DNA of 47,045 nt from assembly GCA_002104905.1 (NCBI GenBank), contig MCFE01000677.1:1-47045 (forward strand). The letters are read 5' to 3'. Positions within the stretch are counted from its first letter, which is position 1. Each line of letters starts with the position of its first letter. A model generated the notes under the pieces. The model ran no database searches, was not told the origin of the DNA, and saw only the letters and a list, made by a program, of their open reading frames with translations. A program made the position numbers and the translations under genes. Of the stretch, positions 23,453 through 34,839 are shown piece after piece. This DNA is from Basidiobolus meristosporus CBS 931.73 (lineage: Eukaryota; Basidiobolomycota; Basidiobolomycetes; Basidiobolales; Basidiobolaceae).

Positions 23453-25209
23453 AATGTCCTCTTAATTTCCTGTTTATTCGATCTTGATTATATCAACTTT
23501 CCCCTTATGATTTATATCCATGCCTTTACCATAATCATAATCCGAAGCCATCTTTACAAAGTTGAAAAGGAGTAAAAACTGCTAGATTATTTTCAACTGC
23601 GCAGTTCAGATGCGTTAGGTGTCACCAAAGGGTAGATACTCCCTTGAGGTCCACTATATCAATCTACGCCGATTAGTGACGGTAGAAGCGTTGAGTTCCC
23701 GGGCCCTTACCCCTAAATAGCTCTCTTGCTGCTCACCATCTGCGATGATGAGAAAAAACCGATGGCTACGAAAGTATTGTGCGTGATACCTGGCCATGGT
23801 TTTGATCAGACTTTCTCCCTAGCAACGATAGTTGGTCGAAATGCAGTATAAGGAGATGAACTTCTAGCCATACTCCAGAGTCAATCATTCTCACACGGTT
23901 GGCCAGCTCCAAGTCTTTCAACGATTTATAGCTTATCGACGCACTAATACATTTAGTAGAATACGTCATTCGAACTATTAGGACGTGACGGCAACATAGT
24001 CTTACCCTCTATCATCATTAGGCCGGAGCAAAGAGGATCTGGAGATCGTGGCCAAGTTGGCAAGCACCTGTTCATCCACCAACAGCTCCCAGTTAACGCG
24101 CTGGAGTTGGACATTTCTAAGTTACTTGGCCTGAGCAGAAAAGTCACTGGAGATCTCACAATTTCGCAGAAATTCACCACCCAATCGATTATGGTTGGAT
24201 TTCTCAGTATTGGCTCCAAAGATAGGATGATAAAGCCACCTTATGAGGGAGTTAGCACCAATCGATATAGGATGGTATTGCAGGCAACAACCTGACTGAT
24301 AGATCAGACTGATGCTTGGGGGATCACTGGAAAGAGTCATGGTATATCCAAATAGGTGGAACTCTAGGCTGGATCTCCTCTTTAGTTGGCTCAGATTCGG
24401 AATGAAAAATATCTGGTTGGTGACCGAGCGGTGCACCTGTACATTCACAAGAGCGATTTATACCCCGTGCTTTCAAGATGTGTTCCAAAATACCCACGAA
24501 AATGGTTGCGAGGTTAGTGCTGTTGCAAGTAGGGTCCTCCGTCATTCGTGTGGCCAAGTATCTCCTAAGACTTTTGACCTCTGGATGCGTCTTTGGTCCA
24601 TAGATGAAGAATGCTTTACCCACCCATTTTTGAGGGAGCTGTATACCAAAAGGTAGGCGATTAGTGGAAAACCCAATCAGAAGGATACACATACATACCC
24701 GCTGAAGGTTTGTCATGAACTTGCTTAGTATTTCGCGATACCCTACTGATGTCTCGAATACAGTCTGATACCTGATAGAAACCGCATTAGACGCTGATCT
24801 ACCAATGAGGTACTGTACTCTAAATAATCTTGGTTTCCAGAAAAGGGATACCACACATGTTCTTGAGATACTCCTCACTTATGCTACACTAGAATTCTAT
24901 GCAGATATTGATGTATATCAATTCAGTCACTTACGGCGTGTCGGAAAACTCCTCCCCATCATAGGTATTTCCCTGTATTATCCCGGTTAAGGACCGTCAA
25001 ATTGCATTGAAACGATTGATTACCCAGTGTGGTGTTCTTGGGTTAAACGAAGGGAATTCAGTAACTAGTGGCAATACTTTACTACACTACTATTACCGGT
25101 AGTCATCCCTTGGGGATATTTGTCGACTTGTTGGAGATTCACAGCAGGCCTACATAAATAGTTCGATCAGGTGAATACAAACACGTATTCACACCATAAA
25201 AACACATAC
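23453..25209 (-). other. Unresolved region: probable 3' part of the chromodomain gene
   Basis: No confident gene model. The minus strand has several protein-like stretches with plausible splice sites: 24324-24878 (184-aa open frame), one reading NVQLQRVNWELLVDEQVLAN near 24110, and one reading SLKDLELANRVRMID near 23900. They could be later exons of the chromodomain gene that begins at 25628, but frames conflict and stops intervene, so decay is equally possible. I could not choose between alternative exon chains. Confidence 0.3.
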
Positions 25210-25628
25210 TTCAACTTCCCTGTCCAATGATCCTTGACGGGTTTGGTCACTCTAAAGTAGGTAGTGAATAGAACAGCTCTGATAGACATAGAGGGCTGGA
25301 TCTTCACATCATCCAGGATATTCAGCGCTCCCGCGGCATGGTATTCCCTGATCAGTTCGGAACAATGAAACTTCTCTTCAGGTTCCAAGCTAAGCAAAAC
25401 CAATTAGCCAGCGTCAGGGAACAACCACGCAGTTCCATGGTTAATACGTGATATCATCACTTCCTTCCCATTTGGTGGCATAGTAGGTTACGCCCTGCAG
25501 GTAGATAAGGTGAGTTTAATGTCCATTCAAGGCCCCTACCCTAACCACCCTACCTCAATCTCCCTGCAGCCTAGAATTCGCTCGATGATAAAGCATTGGT
25601 TGGGATCACCAGGGTTCGCTTCTTCCAT
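25210..25628 (-). CDS. Chromodomain protein, 5' exons only (partial model)
   Basis: Three exons: complement(join(25210..25389, 25448..25494, 25554..25628)), with GTAGGG..CAG and GTATTA..TTAG introns. The joined frame gives a chromodomain at about 10-58: QCFIIERILGCREIEGVTYY, then ATKWEGSDDITLEPEEKF. This matches the family pattern Y-VE-IL--R---G-x-x-Y-x-x-KW-G-x-x-x-x-x-W-x-P, except that the last aromatic cage residue (Trp in T-WEP) is Leu here, and the first cage position is Phe. Canonical chromodomains read methylated histone H3 tails; the altered cage makes binding uncertain. The last listed exon ends in phase 2 at a GTATGT donor, and the continuation is not resolved. HP1-like, MRG-like and retroelement-derived chromodomains all remain possible. 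Confidence 0.6.
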
Positions 25629-25833
25629 TTGATAGTATTTGGTTGGAGAAGCCACCTGAGGGCCATTTTATAGTTTATTCTTAACCAGACATGTGTCACT
25701 CGATCACATCACTTATCATAAATAGACATACATCAATGCATTGAAAGTCAAATGCAATATTATTAGAATACATGAAATCCATTCAACTTCCGCGGCTTAT
25801 AGAAAAGGAAACTAATCAATAATGAATCTGGCT

Positions 25834-26865
25834 TCAGGCGCTTGGCCTACTGTCTTCGATTTTCAATGTGAACTCATTGTTCTCTGTGTTCTTCATCGGT
25901 TGATAGGTGACCGGCTTTTTCGAGTCATCCAGGCCATAAATGTAGCTAGAGTATATTACCAAGGAAGAGCCTATAATGAAGACAAAGGTGACATGGAAGT
26001 CGAATAAATAGATCGAGCATAGACTGGACACGATGATCGATATGCTCGTAGCGAATCCTTTGAGGATGTTGTCGGCGTATTTAACCACCATGGCCACAAT
26101 GATCCCGCCACAGGCCTGGCACGCGATCGCCATGAATGTATATATATTGTAACCGTACCAAAAGCCATTGGACATCACGCTCTCTCCATCCATCCACAAG
26201 ATTCCCAAAAAGAAGGCCGGGAACAGGGAGAAAAATGAGAGCTGGATGTTACGGACCCAGAGGGAAGCGCGTGTTCCTTTGAGAATTTTCTCGAAGTACA
26301 CGCCAGCCAGTCCAGAGAGAACACAGGCACACACCACAGTGGCCAGGCCAAGTAGCCGCTGACTGCTCTTCTCCACGTCGTCCGAGATATCGGTCTTGAT
26401 TTGCACCAAGATCACCCCAATGGTGAGGAGAACCAACGAGAACCATTTCTTGGCTGATAGGGATCGTCGAAGTATGATGACAGTACAAAGCGCGGTGGTG
26501 AGAATCTTCAGTTGGTAAGTGACTTGGAAGGTGGCTGCGTCCAAGAGAGTGACCGCCACGTACTGTAGGTTATTCTGCAAGGTGTAAAGTCCGGCGGGAA
26601 TCATGAGTTTCCAGGCGTCTCTGCCAAAGATTTCGGAGAATATTTCTCCAGGCTGGATACGCCCCTTTGTTCTGAACTCGTCACGAGCGTGCATGTATAA
26701 GCATATGAACAGTTTGGAAAGCTCGGATAGCGCGACTGCTGTTGAGGTGGCGTAGCGGGGTTCAAAATGGCGTGACTGTCTCATGACAAGGACCAAAGCA
26801 CTATTTTGAACGACCAAGATGAGTAAACTCAAATACTTCATTGGAATTTTCTCTGGCAGTAACAT
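25834..26865 (-). CDS. Nucleotide-sugar transporter, SLC35A type (UDP-galactose/CMP-sialic acid transporter family)
   Basis: Single coding exon, 343 aa, with about ten hydrophobic helices. Family motifs: MKYLSLLILVVQNSALVLVMRQSR at the first helix; TAVALSELSKLFIC; YTLQNNLQYVAVTLLDAATFQVTYQLKILTTAL; GLAGVYFEKILKGT-SLWVRNIQLS; DNILKGFATSISII. These place it in the Golgi SLC35A antiporters that import UDP-galactose, UDP-GlcNAc or similar in exchange for UMP. Substrate cannot be read from sequence. A splice acceptor (TATCTTTAG) ends exactly before the ATG, so at least one upstream noncoding exon is likely; a TATA-like CTTTATAAAATC lies near 27070. A second Met (MKYL) is the alternative start. Confidence 0.9.
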   Translation of the reverse strand: MLLPEKIPMKYLSLLILVVQNSALVLVMRQSRHFEPRYATSTAVALSELSKLFICLYMHARDEFRTKGRIQPGEIFSEIFGRDAWKLMIPAGLYTLQNNLQYVAVTLLDAATFQVTYQLKILTTALCTVIILRRSLSAKKWFSLVLLTIGVILVQIKTDISDDVEKSSQRLLGLATVVCACVLSGLAGVYFEKILKGTRASLWVRNIQLSFFSLFPAFFLGILWMDGESVMSNGFWYGYNIYTFMAIACQACGGIIVAMVVKYADNILKGFATSISIIVSSLCSIYLFDFHVTFVFIIGSSLVIYSSYIYGLDDSKKPVTYQPMKNTENNEFTLKIEDSRPSA

Positions 26866-27493
26866 CTAAAGATAGGAGTGGCTTTAAACATCGGCCGAAA
26901 ATAAAGAACAAGAAACAAGTGAACACGGGCAATTCAGGGAACCACAGTTACCTTGGAGTAATCGTGTCGGCGCTAGGGAGATAAAGACAAAGAAACACAC
27001 AAGTCTCCAATGGAATAATCTAGTAATACAAAAGACAGGTGAATCGGATTCATGGAAGTCAAAACGGGATTTTATAAAGGCACAAAATTGTCTTTGTACT
27101 GCCTTGTTGGCGTCCAATTGCATGAATACTATACAGATCCAATGATTTAATTATGTGAATTGAGGAAGGCAAGTCAAAAGTGCTCAGCCCAATTTCGCTT
27201 AAAAATAGAACATGCTATATTTCAGCAATGCGACAATCCACCGATCCAATCACTCCCTTTAGGCAAGCAAACAACAAAGATTGCTACGTGACGCCTAATA
27301 CGCCGAGACGAACGGCAAATTCCAAATAAATTACCATGGAGTAAGCCAGCTTAGAGGCTGAGCACCCAATCATACACAAGTGGTTGACACGAGTATTTTC
27401 TTGCAAGTATTAGTAAATTAACAAGGGAGTTCGTTAGGTATCATTAACAATTTATTTCATTTTGGAAGAGATACCACCATGAGCAAGTGTGAA
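26866..27493. other. Intergenic between the sugar transporter and RPL26
   Basis: 5' UTR exons and introns plus the promoter of the transporter, and the 3' region of RPL26. No additional gene is recognised. Confidence 0.45.
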
Positions 27494-28012
27494 TTATTGT
27501 TCCATGGCATCAGCAGATTTGGCAGAGCGGTCCTTGCGCTCAAGGAGAGCCTTGCGATCTTTGTCGAGCTTGAGGCTGGTGACAACAACCTTGGAGGGGT
27601 GGACACCAATAGCGGTGGTGGCACCGTTGACCTTCTCGCGAGTGAGACGTTCAATTTGGATGACCCACTTCTTACGGTAGACTTGGACAATCTTGCCTTC
27701 ACGGCCCTTGTAGGTACCACGAACAACCTGAACTTCGTCATCCTTACGAACAGGAATGGAACGAGCATGGTACTTCTCTCTCAACTCCTTGGAGAGAGCA
27801 GCAGACATGATCTTTCTTCTGATGCTAGAAGGAGCGGCAAAGTGGGCCTTGCGGCTCTTGCGGCGGGAGGAGCTGACGTCTACAAGAACAAGATTAGCAA
27901 ACTGTTTCGTGCGATTCCCGAGAACACTACCACAACAAAGACACTGTCGGGGCTACTCTCGTTGATGGATGGCGGTTGTGGAAACGGATTATTTACCTTG
28001 ACTGAACTTCAT
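27494..28012 (-). CDS. RPL26: 60S ribosomal protein L26 (uL24)
   Basis: Model: complement(join(27494..27879, 27997..28012)), 133 aa. The 16-nt first exon encodes MKFSQ plus one base; the 117-nt intron ends CTTGTAG. The protein then reads [20 protein letters not shown], followed by the KOW-containing core [19 protein letters not shown] and [19 protein letters not shown], as in eukaryotic L26. It binds near the exit tunnel of the large subunit. It is divergent from the gamma-glutamylcyclotransferase gene over 368 nt. Confidence 0.95.
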
Positions 28013-28380
28013 CTTAATCCCCAAGCACTACACGAAGTCTGGTAGTATATTTGAAAGAGAAAGTTTCAAAATTTATTTTTCCTGGATTTTTGTCGTTATT
28101 TCTGGATCATGTGATATCGAAGCGACATTCGGTTGGCTTACATGGAATTTTTTTCGAATCCTCGTTCTTGACGTGGTAATGGTTAACCAAGTCTGATCGA
28201 AAACACTCGAACCCGGTGCCTGATTAATTTCCTGAATTGATCGACCGGATGACAACATACTTACTCGTTATGACTGCACGGAAGGGATGGATTAGTAAGA
28301 CCAGATAAATATTTTGAACAGTCCTTGTTTCGTTGGATAAATTGGTCTCAACGTGAGAGCGCACCTAGTTGAACTTGAAA
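28013..28380. promoter_or_regulatory. Shared divergent promoter region of RPL26 and the ChaC gene
   Basis: 368 nt between the two start codons with no coding sequence of its own. It must carry both promoters. No individual motif stands out enough to name. Confidence 0.45.
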
Positions 28381-29393
28381 ATGTGGGTCTTTGGCTATGG
28401 TAGTCTTATCTGGAAAGTGGATTTCCCTGTTGAGAAAATGTAAATGCGAACGACTCTTCTTAACCACATATCATCCTCAACTCTTTCCTAATTTTCTAGA
28501 GTACCTGGATACATTAAAGGTCATGTTCGACGCTTCTGGCAGGTATAGTGCCCAACATGAAGTGTCCCCGCTGGATAACTACTAATTCCCCCTTTATTTT
28601 AGGCTAGCACTGATCATAGAGGGATTCCAGGTGCTCCAGGAAGGGTGGTCACTTTGATTCCACACGAACAATGGAAGCTTTTAGACGACTTTGTATGTAG
28701 CTGATGGGTTGCGTTCCTCATATTATATTTGCTAACTCTCTTCTTTACAGCATGAACACTGTGAAGATGACGTTACCTGGGGGGTTGCGCTGAAAGTACC
28801 GGAAGATCAGGTAGTGGCAGTGAAAGCCCACCTGGATTATCGGGAAAAGGTAAATTTGAATGTGTGGTCTTCGTTTCAGGGTGGGTATGCTAACCCGGCT
28901 ATGGTACCAGGGTGGCTATACCGAACACTACATGGATGTCTTCAACTACGAAAGTGATACGCCCGTTGTTAAAGATGTAAGTCATTCCATCGTTTTATTT
29001 AGCTGTTGTACATATACTGAGCATTCCGGATCAGGCCCTAGTGTATGTTGGCACCACCATGAACCCGCAATATGTCGGACCAGCTAAATCCGAAGATATT
29101 GCATACCAGATTTATTCCTCGGTTGGTGCGTCCAGCCAGCATTTTACCTAGAACCTAGCGATTTCGAGACTAATTTGATGTTCTTAGGACCCAGCGGGCC
29201 AAATGTTGACTATCTACTGAACCTATGCGAGGCGCTCCGCTCCATAGCCCCTAGCGCTCGAGACGATCATATGTTCGACTTGGAGAAGAAGGTCAAAGCG
29301 TTGGTTGCGGCCGATGCCCCCAAAGCATCGGATGGGAAATACTCGGCGTCGGATTTGATACTGGAGATCTTGGCAACCAACGTCTCTGCCTAG
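28381..29393 (+). CDS. GCG1: ChaC-type gamma-glutamylcyclotransferase (glutathione-specific)
   Basis: Cleaves glutathione to 5-oxoproline and Cys-Gly in the cytosol. Model: join(28381..28439, 28500..28542, 28603..28692, 28751..28849, 28911..28976, 29035..29125, 29188..29393). 654 nt give 217 aa. It starts MWVFGYGSLIWKVDFP, the family's substrate-binding loop, then [23 protein letters not shown]. The catalytic Glu lies in DYREKGGYTEHY, and YVGTTMNPQYVGP and GPSGPNVDYLLNL follow as in ChaC2 proteins. It is about 30 residues longer than human ChaC2 at the C-terminus. Short introns of 58-62 nt. Confidence 0.93.
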
Positions 29394-29865
29394 CCCATAG
29401 AATACAGTGCGTTAAAACCACGACTGGCTTGCCAGGCAACATCGACCAAACTGGTGTCAGCCAACAACCTGCTAATCAATAAATGTCTCATTAAGATGGA
29501 ATTAATTACCCCAATTTGATCAATTTCTCATGATTAGATCAGCCAATGAAATTTCTTCTGACGACAGACCTATACTTACTAAGTTGTCAGATCAGGATCA
29601 TATTTACTGAGTAATGTGCAGTGTAGGGCATGAATCCATTGAAAGGCCAGCCAATGATGACTTGTTTTTTTCCGCTCACCAGTCCTTTTTTCTGCCTACA
29701 CGGAAACCTTTATTAAGCAGCCATAAGGTTGTCTAGTCTATCCCCTGTGGGCTATATATAAAGCTCGACCTCTGTCTTGAGTTATTTCAAATAATCTTTG
29801 TATTCCCTTCTGATAGAGCCACTCAGACGAACCACTTTGTTGATTGGTGTTTTTTTAAAAAAAAG
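29394..29865. other. Intergenic between the ChaC gene and SPT2
   Basis: SPT2 promoter region. No gene is seen besides the TATA box listed separately. Confidence 0.45.
29753..29763 (+). promoter_or_regulatory. TATA box of SPT2
   Basis: TATATATAAAG lies about 103 nt upstream of the SPT2 ATG. Prediction from sequence and spacing only. Confidence 0.45.
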
Positions 29866-31293
29866 ATGGGAGAGGTAAGTTGAGGTTAGTTTTCTCAACA
29901 TCAATAAAGATTTGTTGCTGATCTGATGGGCCAACATCACGGCAGTTCGAGGAGCTTATGAGACTTGCTACTCAACACACCCGTGAGGTTGACAAAGAGA
30001 TTGAGCGCAAGAAAAAGAGGCAACAACTTGAAGATGAAAAAAAGCGAAGAGAGCAGGAGAAAAGAAGACAAGAAGAGAGGGCCACCACGGCCATCCAATT
30101 GGCCGAATTGAGAAAAAGAGATTTGGCCTTGGAGAGGGAGAGAGCGGAACGTAAACGGGAACGGGAGAGAGAGATGGAAAGAAAAAAAGGCCTTGAGGAG
30201 CAAGCCAAAGGCCGTGATGTACGGGCTGGCTCTATTAGAAAGGAAAAAGCAAAATCCCAGCCCTATTCCGAAGAGACCACAAGGAGAAAGGTGAGTCAAG
30301 TCTTGGTTTGGCTTTTTTTCGTGAGACTATGAGCAGCTCAATGTGCATATCTTTTTCATTAGCCATACACGTCTATGTCATTCGATGATTTAATTAATCA
30401 AGCTTCGGACATTCCCACATCAACGTTTAAACTTGTTCCGACCAGTAGGTCAGGGCCAAGCACCAACAACTCTCGTAATCCAGCAGCTAGGCGGGACGCC
30501 ACTATTTCTAGTCGTGCTGCTAAGGACACTTCGTCCAGAAACCCATCTGTCCGAGATCGCAATGGTTCTGGTGAAAGGAGCGCCATTAGAACAAACAGCG
30601 CGACCAAATCCGGAGACGACGATCCCTACAAAAAACGGTCAAGCAGAGCGTACGAGTCGGATCGTACTCGTAGCGTGTCCTCCAGTAGAAGCATCCCAAC
30701 GAAGTCTACTGCTTTGAGAGATGTGAGAAGATCGGCCAGCGACCTTGATGTTCCCACCAGAAAAGCCAAACTATCTCCAGGTCTCAAGCCATCCAGATCT
30801 TCGGAATCCGCCAAAGCTCGTAGACGTAGCCTATCACCGCCACCCAAATCTCGCAAAAGAAGCGTCTCTCCTCGCAAGTCTAGTAGCCGCAAGCCTTTCG
30901 ATGATTCGGAGTTTAATGAGGATTATGTTAAGAAGGGAAACATCTCATCCATCATCGGGCAGCTCTTTGGTTATGACAGATCAAGGTAACGTCCAGATAT
31001 TGATGCACCTGCGCCCACCCGACATCTAACCTCTTTGAAGATATGTCAACGAAAGATACTCTGATGATGATATGGAGGCTAGTATGACCGATTTAAGGAA
31101 GGAAGAATCCAGAAGGTATGCTGGTTGTTACGAATTCAGCCTTTAAGCAACACACTAAATGACACTCTCTAGCGCCAAAATTGCTCGTCTGGAAGATGAG
31201 CGCGAGGAAGAGTTGGAGCGCCAAGAGCAAGAACGGCTTCGTGCTCGTAAGAAAGCCAAGCTAGAGATGGAAAAGAAAAAAAGGGCCCGCTAG
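29866..31293 (+). CDS. SPT2: SPT2 chromatin protein (H3-H4 chaperone)
   Basis: Model: join(29866..29874, 29946..30290, 30363..30985, 31041..31115, 31173..31293). 1173 nt give 390 aa. The 9-nt first exon encodes only MGE. The N-terminal third is a highly charged Glu/Lys/Arg coiled-coil-like region. The middle is Ser/Arg/Lys-rich and probably disordered. The C-terminus carries the diagnostic SPT2 domain: ISSIIGQLFGYDRSRY, then DDDMEASMTDLRKEESRSAKIARLEDE, the histone H3-H4 binding segment. In yeast and vertebrates SPT2 preserves nucleosomes behind elongating polymerases. It ends with a basic tail (KKAKLEMEKKKRAR). It converges with the kinase gene at 31612. Confidence 0.92.
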
Positions 31294-31611
31294 AGTAAGG
31301 TAATGAGGTAGAAAGAATGCTGATGATTCTTTCGACGTTGAAGTTAACCAGCCTGCCATTCCACTTGGCGTTTGGAAGCCTGGTATGACAAGGGCATGCG
31401 GAACGTCTGACCCACATCGTCTTGTAAAGTTAGGCTGGAGACACTCTCGTGCGAACAATGAACAAATATCACGCTTCAAAGCGGGCAGTTTAATAGATTA
31501 TCAGGTTTAGATATCAATAAATGTACATATTCAACATTCTAGGGTTAGTTTGATTAAGGGTGAGGAAGTATTAACAATAGAGAGAGATAAATATACAACG
31601 GGGCATGTTAA

Positions 31612-32823
31612 TCAGGGGGATTTCTCTAATAGCGACTGGAACCAAGGATCCCAGAACATCTCTTCGACAGAAGGACGTTCGGCCGGATTGGGGTTCAACA
31701 TTGAGCGGATAAGAGGCAACGTATCGGATGGAATATTTCTGAAGAATTCATCTTCGTGACGATGCTTCAGAAAATTGGCGTATGCGCGGTTGGTGGGACG
31801 GGCAATCTCCCAGGGGAACTTGCGAAGAACCATGCACACGTACACAATTGCCAGCGACCAAATATCTGCTTTCGCTGGGTCATAGGGGGAGCCCTCGTGA
31901 ACTTCAGGTGCAATGTATGGGTCGGTCCCGGTTATAGATGTGGCGAGCTTACGCTTGCGGCTAAGCGAGTCGCCGAAGATAAATGCACAGCCGAAATCAA
32001 TCAACTTGATTAGCCCGTCTTCCCCAAGACAGAAATTTTCTAGTTTCAAGTCACGGTGTGCAATACCGCGCTGATGCAAATACTGCAGAGAGTTTACCAT
32101 CTGCACGAAATAACGATTGATCTGATGCTCGCCCATATTCACCCCTTTGAAGAGGGCCACCATATCCATTGAGCAAAACTCCATCACCTGGTGGATTTGA
32201 CCATCTTCTAGAGCCACGTCGATGGTTTTAATGATGTTAGGATGGTCGAGCGAAGCACCGATGTAGATTTCATTGCTGATGATCTCGTAATAATGTCTTC
32301 TCCCCTCAGACCCTCGAATGGGACGAAAAGTCTTGATCGCAAACTTCCCTCCACAAGCCATGGAATAAGTGGAATAGACCCTCCCGCCTGAACCCGAGCC
32401 CAACATCTCGGAAAAGGAGCCGTAAAGCTCGACAAGCGAAGGCTGGTTACGGCTCTTCAAAGCGATGATCAGCGGAAGATCATCTACCACTTCCTTCTTG
32501 AGCGGTCTCTTGTGGAATTTAGTTTTCAGGTGGGTGGAAAGCCGGGGCCCTCTTTGTGTTTTCCTCTTTGGATTCTGGATGGCTGAAAAAACAAATCGAC
32601 GGGAGATCTGAGACAGCTCTGAGATATCAACTTTAGTAACCTCCGAATCCTTGAGCGACTCGTCTGAGGTAAGGGTCGAGAATGTAGATAGTCCATGGGC
32701 GACAGGGAGAGTAAAGTCGGTGGTTGCTTCGAAGTGAAAGGTGGAAAGTGGATCTTCGTTGGCCGATACGAGGAACGGTTTCTCCTGGTAGAGACTTTTA
32801 TCAGAAGATTCGGGATAGAGCAT
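31612..32823 (-). CDS. Ser/Thr protein kinase, NPR/HAL5 family (copy 1)
   Basis: Single-exon 403-aa kinase. I chose the ATG at 32823 because the paralogue at 34840 begins in the same way (M..PE....KPF); the frame is open 22 codons further. Catalytic parts are intact: Gly loop GSGSGG; FAIKTF with the VAIK Lys; catalytic loop HRDLKLEN; DFG in LIDFGCAF; APEVHEG; and MVLRKFPW, a hallmark of fungal NPR/HAL kinases that regulate nutrient and ion transporters. The N-terminal about 110 residues are Ser/Thr-rich and low in structure, as in that family. It is head to head with its paralogue, with about 2 kb between. Confidence 0.9.
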   Translation of the reverse strand: MLYPESSDKSLYQEKPFLVSANEDPLSTFHFEATTDFTLPVAHGLSTFSTLTSDESLKDSEVTKVDISELSQISRRFVFSAIQNPKRKTQRGPRLSTHLKTKFHKRPLKKEVVDDLPLIIALKSRNQPSLVELYGSFSEMLGSGSGGRVYSTYSMACGGKFAIKTFRPIRGSEGRRHYYEIISNEIYIGASLDHPNIIKTIDVALEDGQIHQVMEFCSMDMVALFKGVNMGEHQINRYFVQMVNSLQYLHQRGIAHRDLKLENFCLGEDGLIKLIDFGCAFIFGDSLSRKRKLATSITGTDPYIAPEVHEGSPYDPAKADIWSLAIVYVCMVLRKFPWEIARPTNRAYANFLKHRHEDEFFRNIPSDTLPLIRSMLNPNPAERPSVEEMFWDPWFQSLLEKSP

Positions 32824-34770
32824 TTTCCTTGATGCCTGACGGTTGAATATGCTGATGATTAGCCGTGGTCGACGTGGGTGTCGATGCAAGATGCACTTTG
32901 CTGATGTTCACGAAGGAGTGCGAAAGATTGAAAGGGACCGGAGATAATACTGCTGGCTGAATCTTAGGAGATATATATTGAAATTAGTGGGTGCGCCGTA
33001 CATAACTGCCTGCGGAAACATTACTAATGATGGATAGGTGGATCTCTTGGGAATCAATATTTTGATAAACCTATTCTGGAGTCTCATTCGCCAAGAAATT
33101 CACCTAACAATAGGCCCCTGCCTAGCATCGTTTTGTAGTAGAAGAGCGGCCTCCACGTGTTTTACTCGACGAAAGCTTGATGATTAATCCTGCTGCGGTT
33201 CCTAAGAGAGTTAGCTCGCGTTTAGAGTGGATCGATTATGTCATCATCATCGTGACTCAAATAAGCTACGATCTTTTTCCTTCGATAAGCAATAAGATTT
33301 TAGGGGTGCCTCTCATCCACCCCCAATCAGGTGCGGAGATGGAGGAACGGAGAAGTTTCTCCGGGAGCTCCTGTAATATCCCACTAATCTTATCAAGATC
33401 GAGTGTTCATATTGGTGCGATATTTCTAGAATATGCTTTCTCTTTGTTGGACATATTGCCTCAATCAAGCTGTCCGACTAAACGTTGGGCTTGGTATTCC
33501 GTATTTGCTAGATTACGTTTCATTGACAGTTAAGCGTGCTTATCATGTCACCAATCTATATTTGTCGTGAAATCGGGTGGATTCTTGATTATTGTTTGAG
33601 TGTATCACCCGGAATGTCACAAACTCTTCATTCCAATGATGGTCCAATCAATGATCATCCTATATTAGATACATTGAAAACCGGGATTTTCATTTCCTTC
33701 CGGAGTACGGACAACAAGACTTGCGGAAACGTCCTCCCTACGTGGATGCAGTCAAGACATAAAGAACAGTCAGGGGGGAGTGGGGTGGACTATCCTAAAC
33801 AGATCAGTGGCGATGTTTGCATGGCCACTCGTTACCGAAGGATCGATTGTTCACGGAAACTTGTGCTTTAATGTCTCTGCTTGTTTTGACTGTACCTACC
33901 GATAGATGGTGGCAAAGGTGCGATACTTGATGAATCATCGAGATCTCATGCTGGAGAAACACTGCCAGGGGAATCCTAATCCGGATTTCGAGCCTCCGTT
34001 AGCACGCTTCAAGATGACCCCTGCACCCAGTCAGTGAGAAACATCAATGCAGATTTTATTATTGTCAACTTCAATCAGAAACCGGCGAATGTATGAATCT
34101 CCTCTACCCATCCGCAGTTTCCTTATTGCTGGAATTCCGCGGACTCCGAATTGCCAGGCTGGCATGAATTTAGTAAGCAGCTCAGAAGGCCCTTGCTGCC
34201 AATCAGCGTGATGCAGCTCTATCAGATACACCGTCATGCTCATATTAATATACACACACTTAACGGGGGTCCGATTGGAAGCTTTAATCTAATCAATTTT
34301 CTATCAGGTTGTGGCATTGCTGGCATGGTTGGCATTATTAGTAATTCTGAACACCAGCCTACGATCACGAATAGCACAGCAAACCAGATCAGCTATCAAC
34401 TGACGAAATCAAGTATCAAGATTAGCTTCCGTGCTATAGCCATTTTTGGGAACTTCAAATGAGCTTTATCGTTCTGCATTTTCATTGGCCCCTGAGGCGA
34501 TATCAAGTCCATCCTCTGCATTCGCACGATCCGCAGTAATGAGCTAGCGAGGCATTTTCCGGAGCACTATTGGCCGGTTTGGCGCTGTAATCCAAATAGA
34601 TTAAGTTAATCAACAGATATACACTTCCGGAGAATTTCCCGGAAGCCCGCAACAACTTCGATCGATGTTATAGACGTAATTAGATATTGCTGCTACAATA
34701 ATTAGCAATTTTGATCCACCGGAACTTCCTCGGCCACGGAGGAGAAATCCCGAATGCCAAATTTCCATCC
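32824..34770. other. Intergenic between the paralogous kinases
   Basis: About 1.9 kb separating the head-to-head kinases. A TA-rich ATATATAT at 32971 may be the TATA of copy 1. Open frames at 33177-33533 (+), 33536-33871 (+) and 34031-34255 (-) lack recognisable motifs. Possibly regulatory, possibly eroded sequence. Confidence 0.4.
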
Positions 34771-34778
34771 CTATAAAT
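34771..34778 (+). promoter_or_regulatory. TATA box of kinase copy 2
   Basis: TATAAATA lies 69 nt upstream of the ATG of kinase copy 2, in a short leader with no upstream ATG. Confidence 0.55.
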
Positions 34779-34839
34779 AGGGGCCATTCTACCTTGTATC
34801 CAACATCAATACATTCGTGGATTCCACTCTGGTATCAAG

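Noticed and set aside
24324-24878. 184-aa minus-strand frame with an NLATIF motif recalling RhoGAP domains
   Set aside because: No arginine-finger region (GIFR) is found upstream, spacing differs from RhoGAP, and alternative spliced frames look equally good. Kept only as part of an unresolved region.
25448-25554. Transposon-derived chromodomain (gypsy integrase C-terminus) as the source of the chromodomain
   Set aside because: The domain starts near a Met with its own introns and has no integrase upstream; the gypsy element in this window shows no chromodomain.
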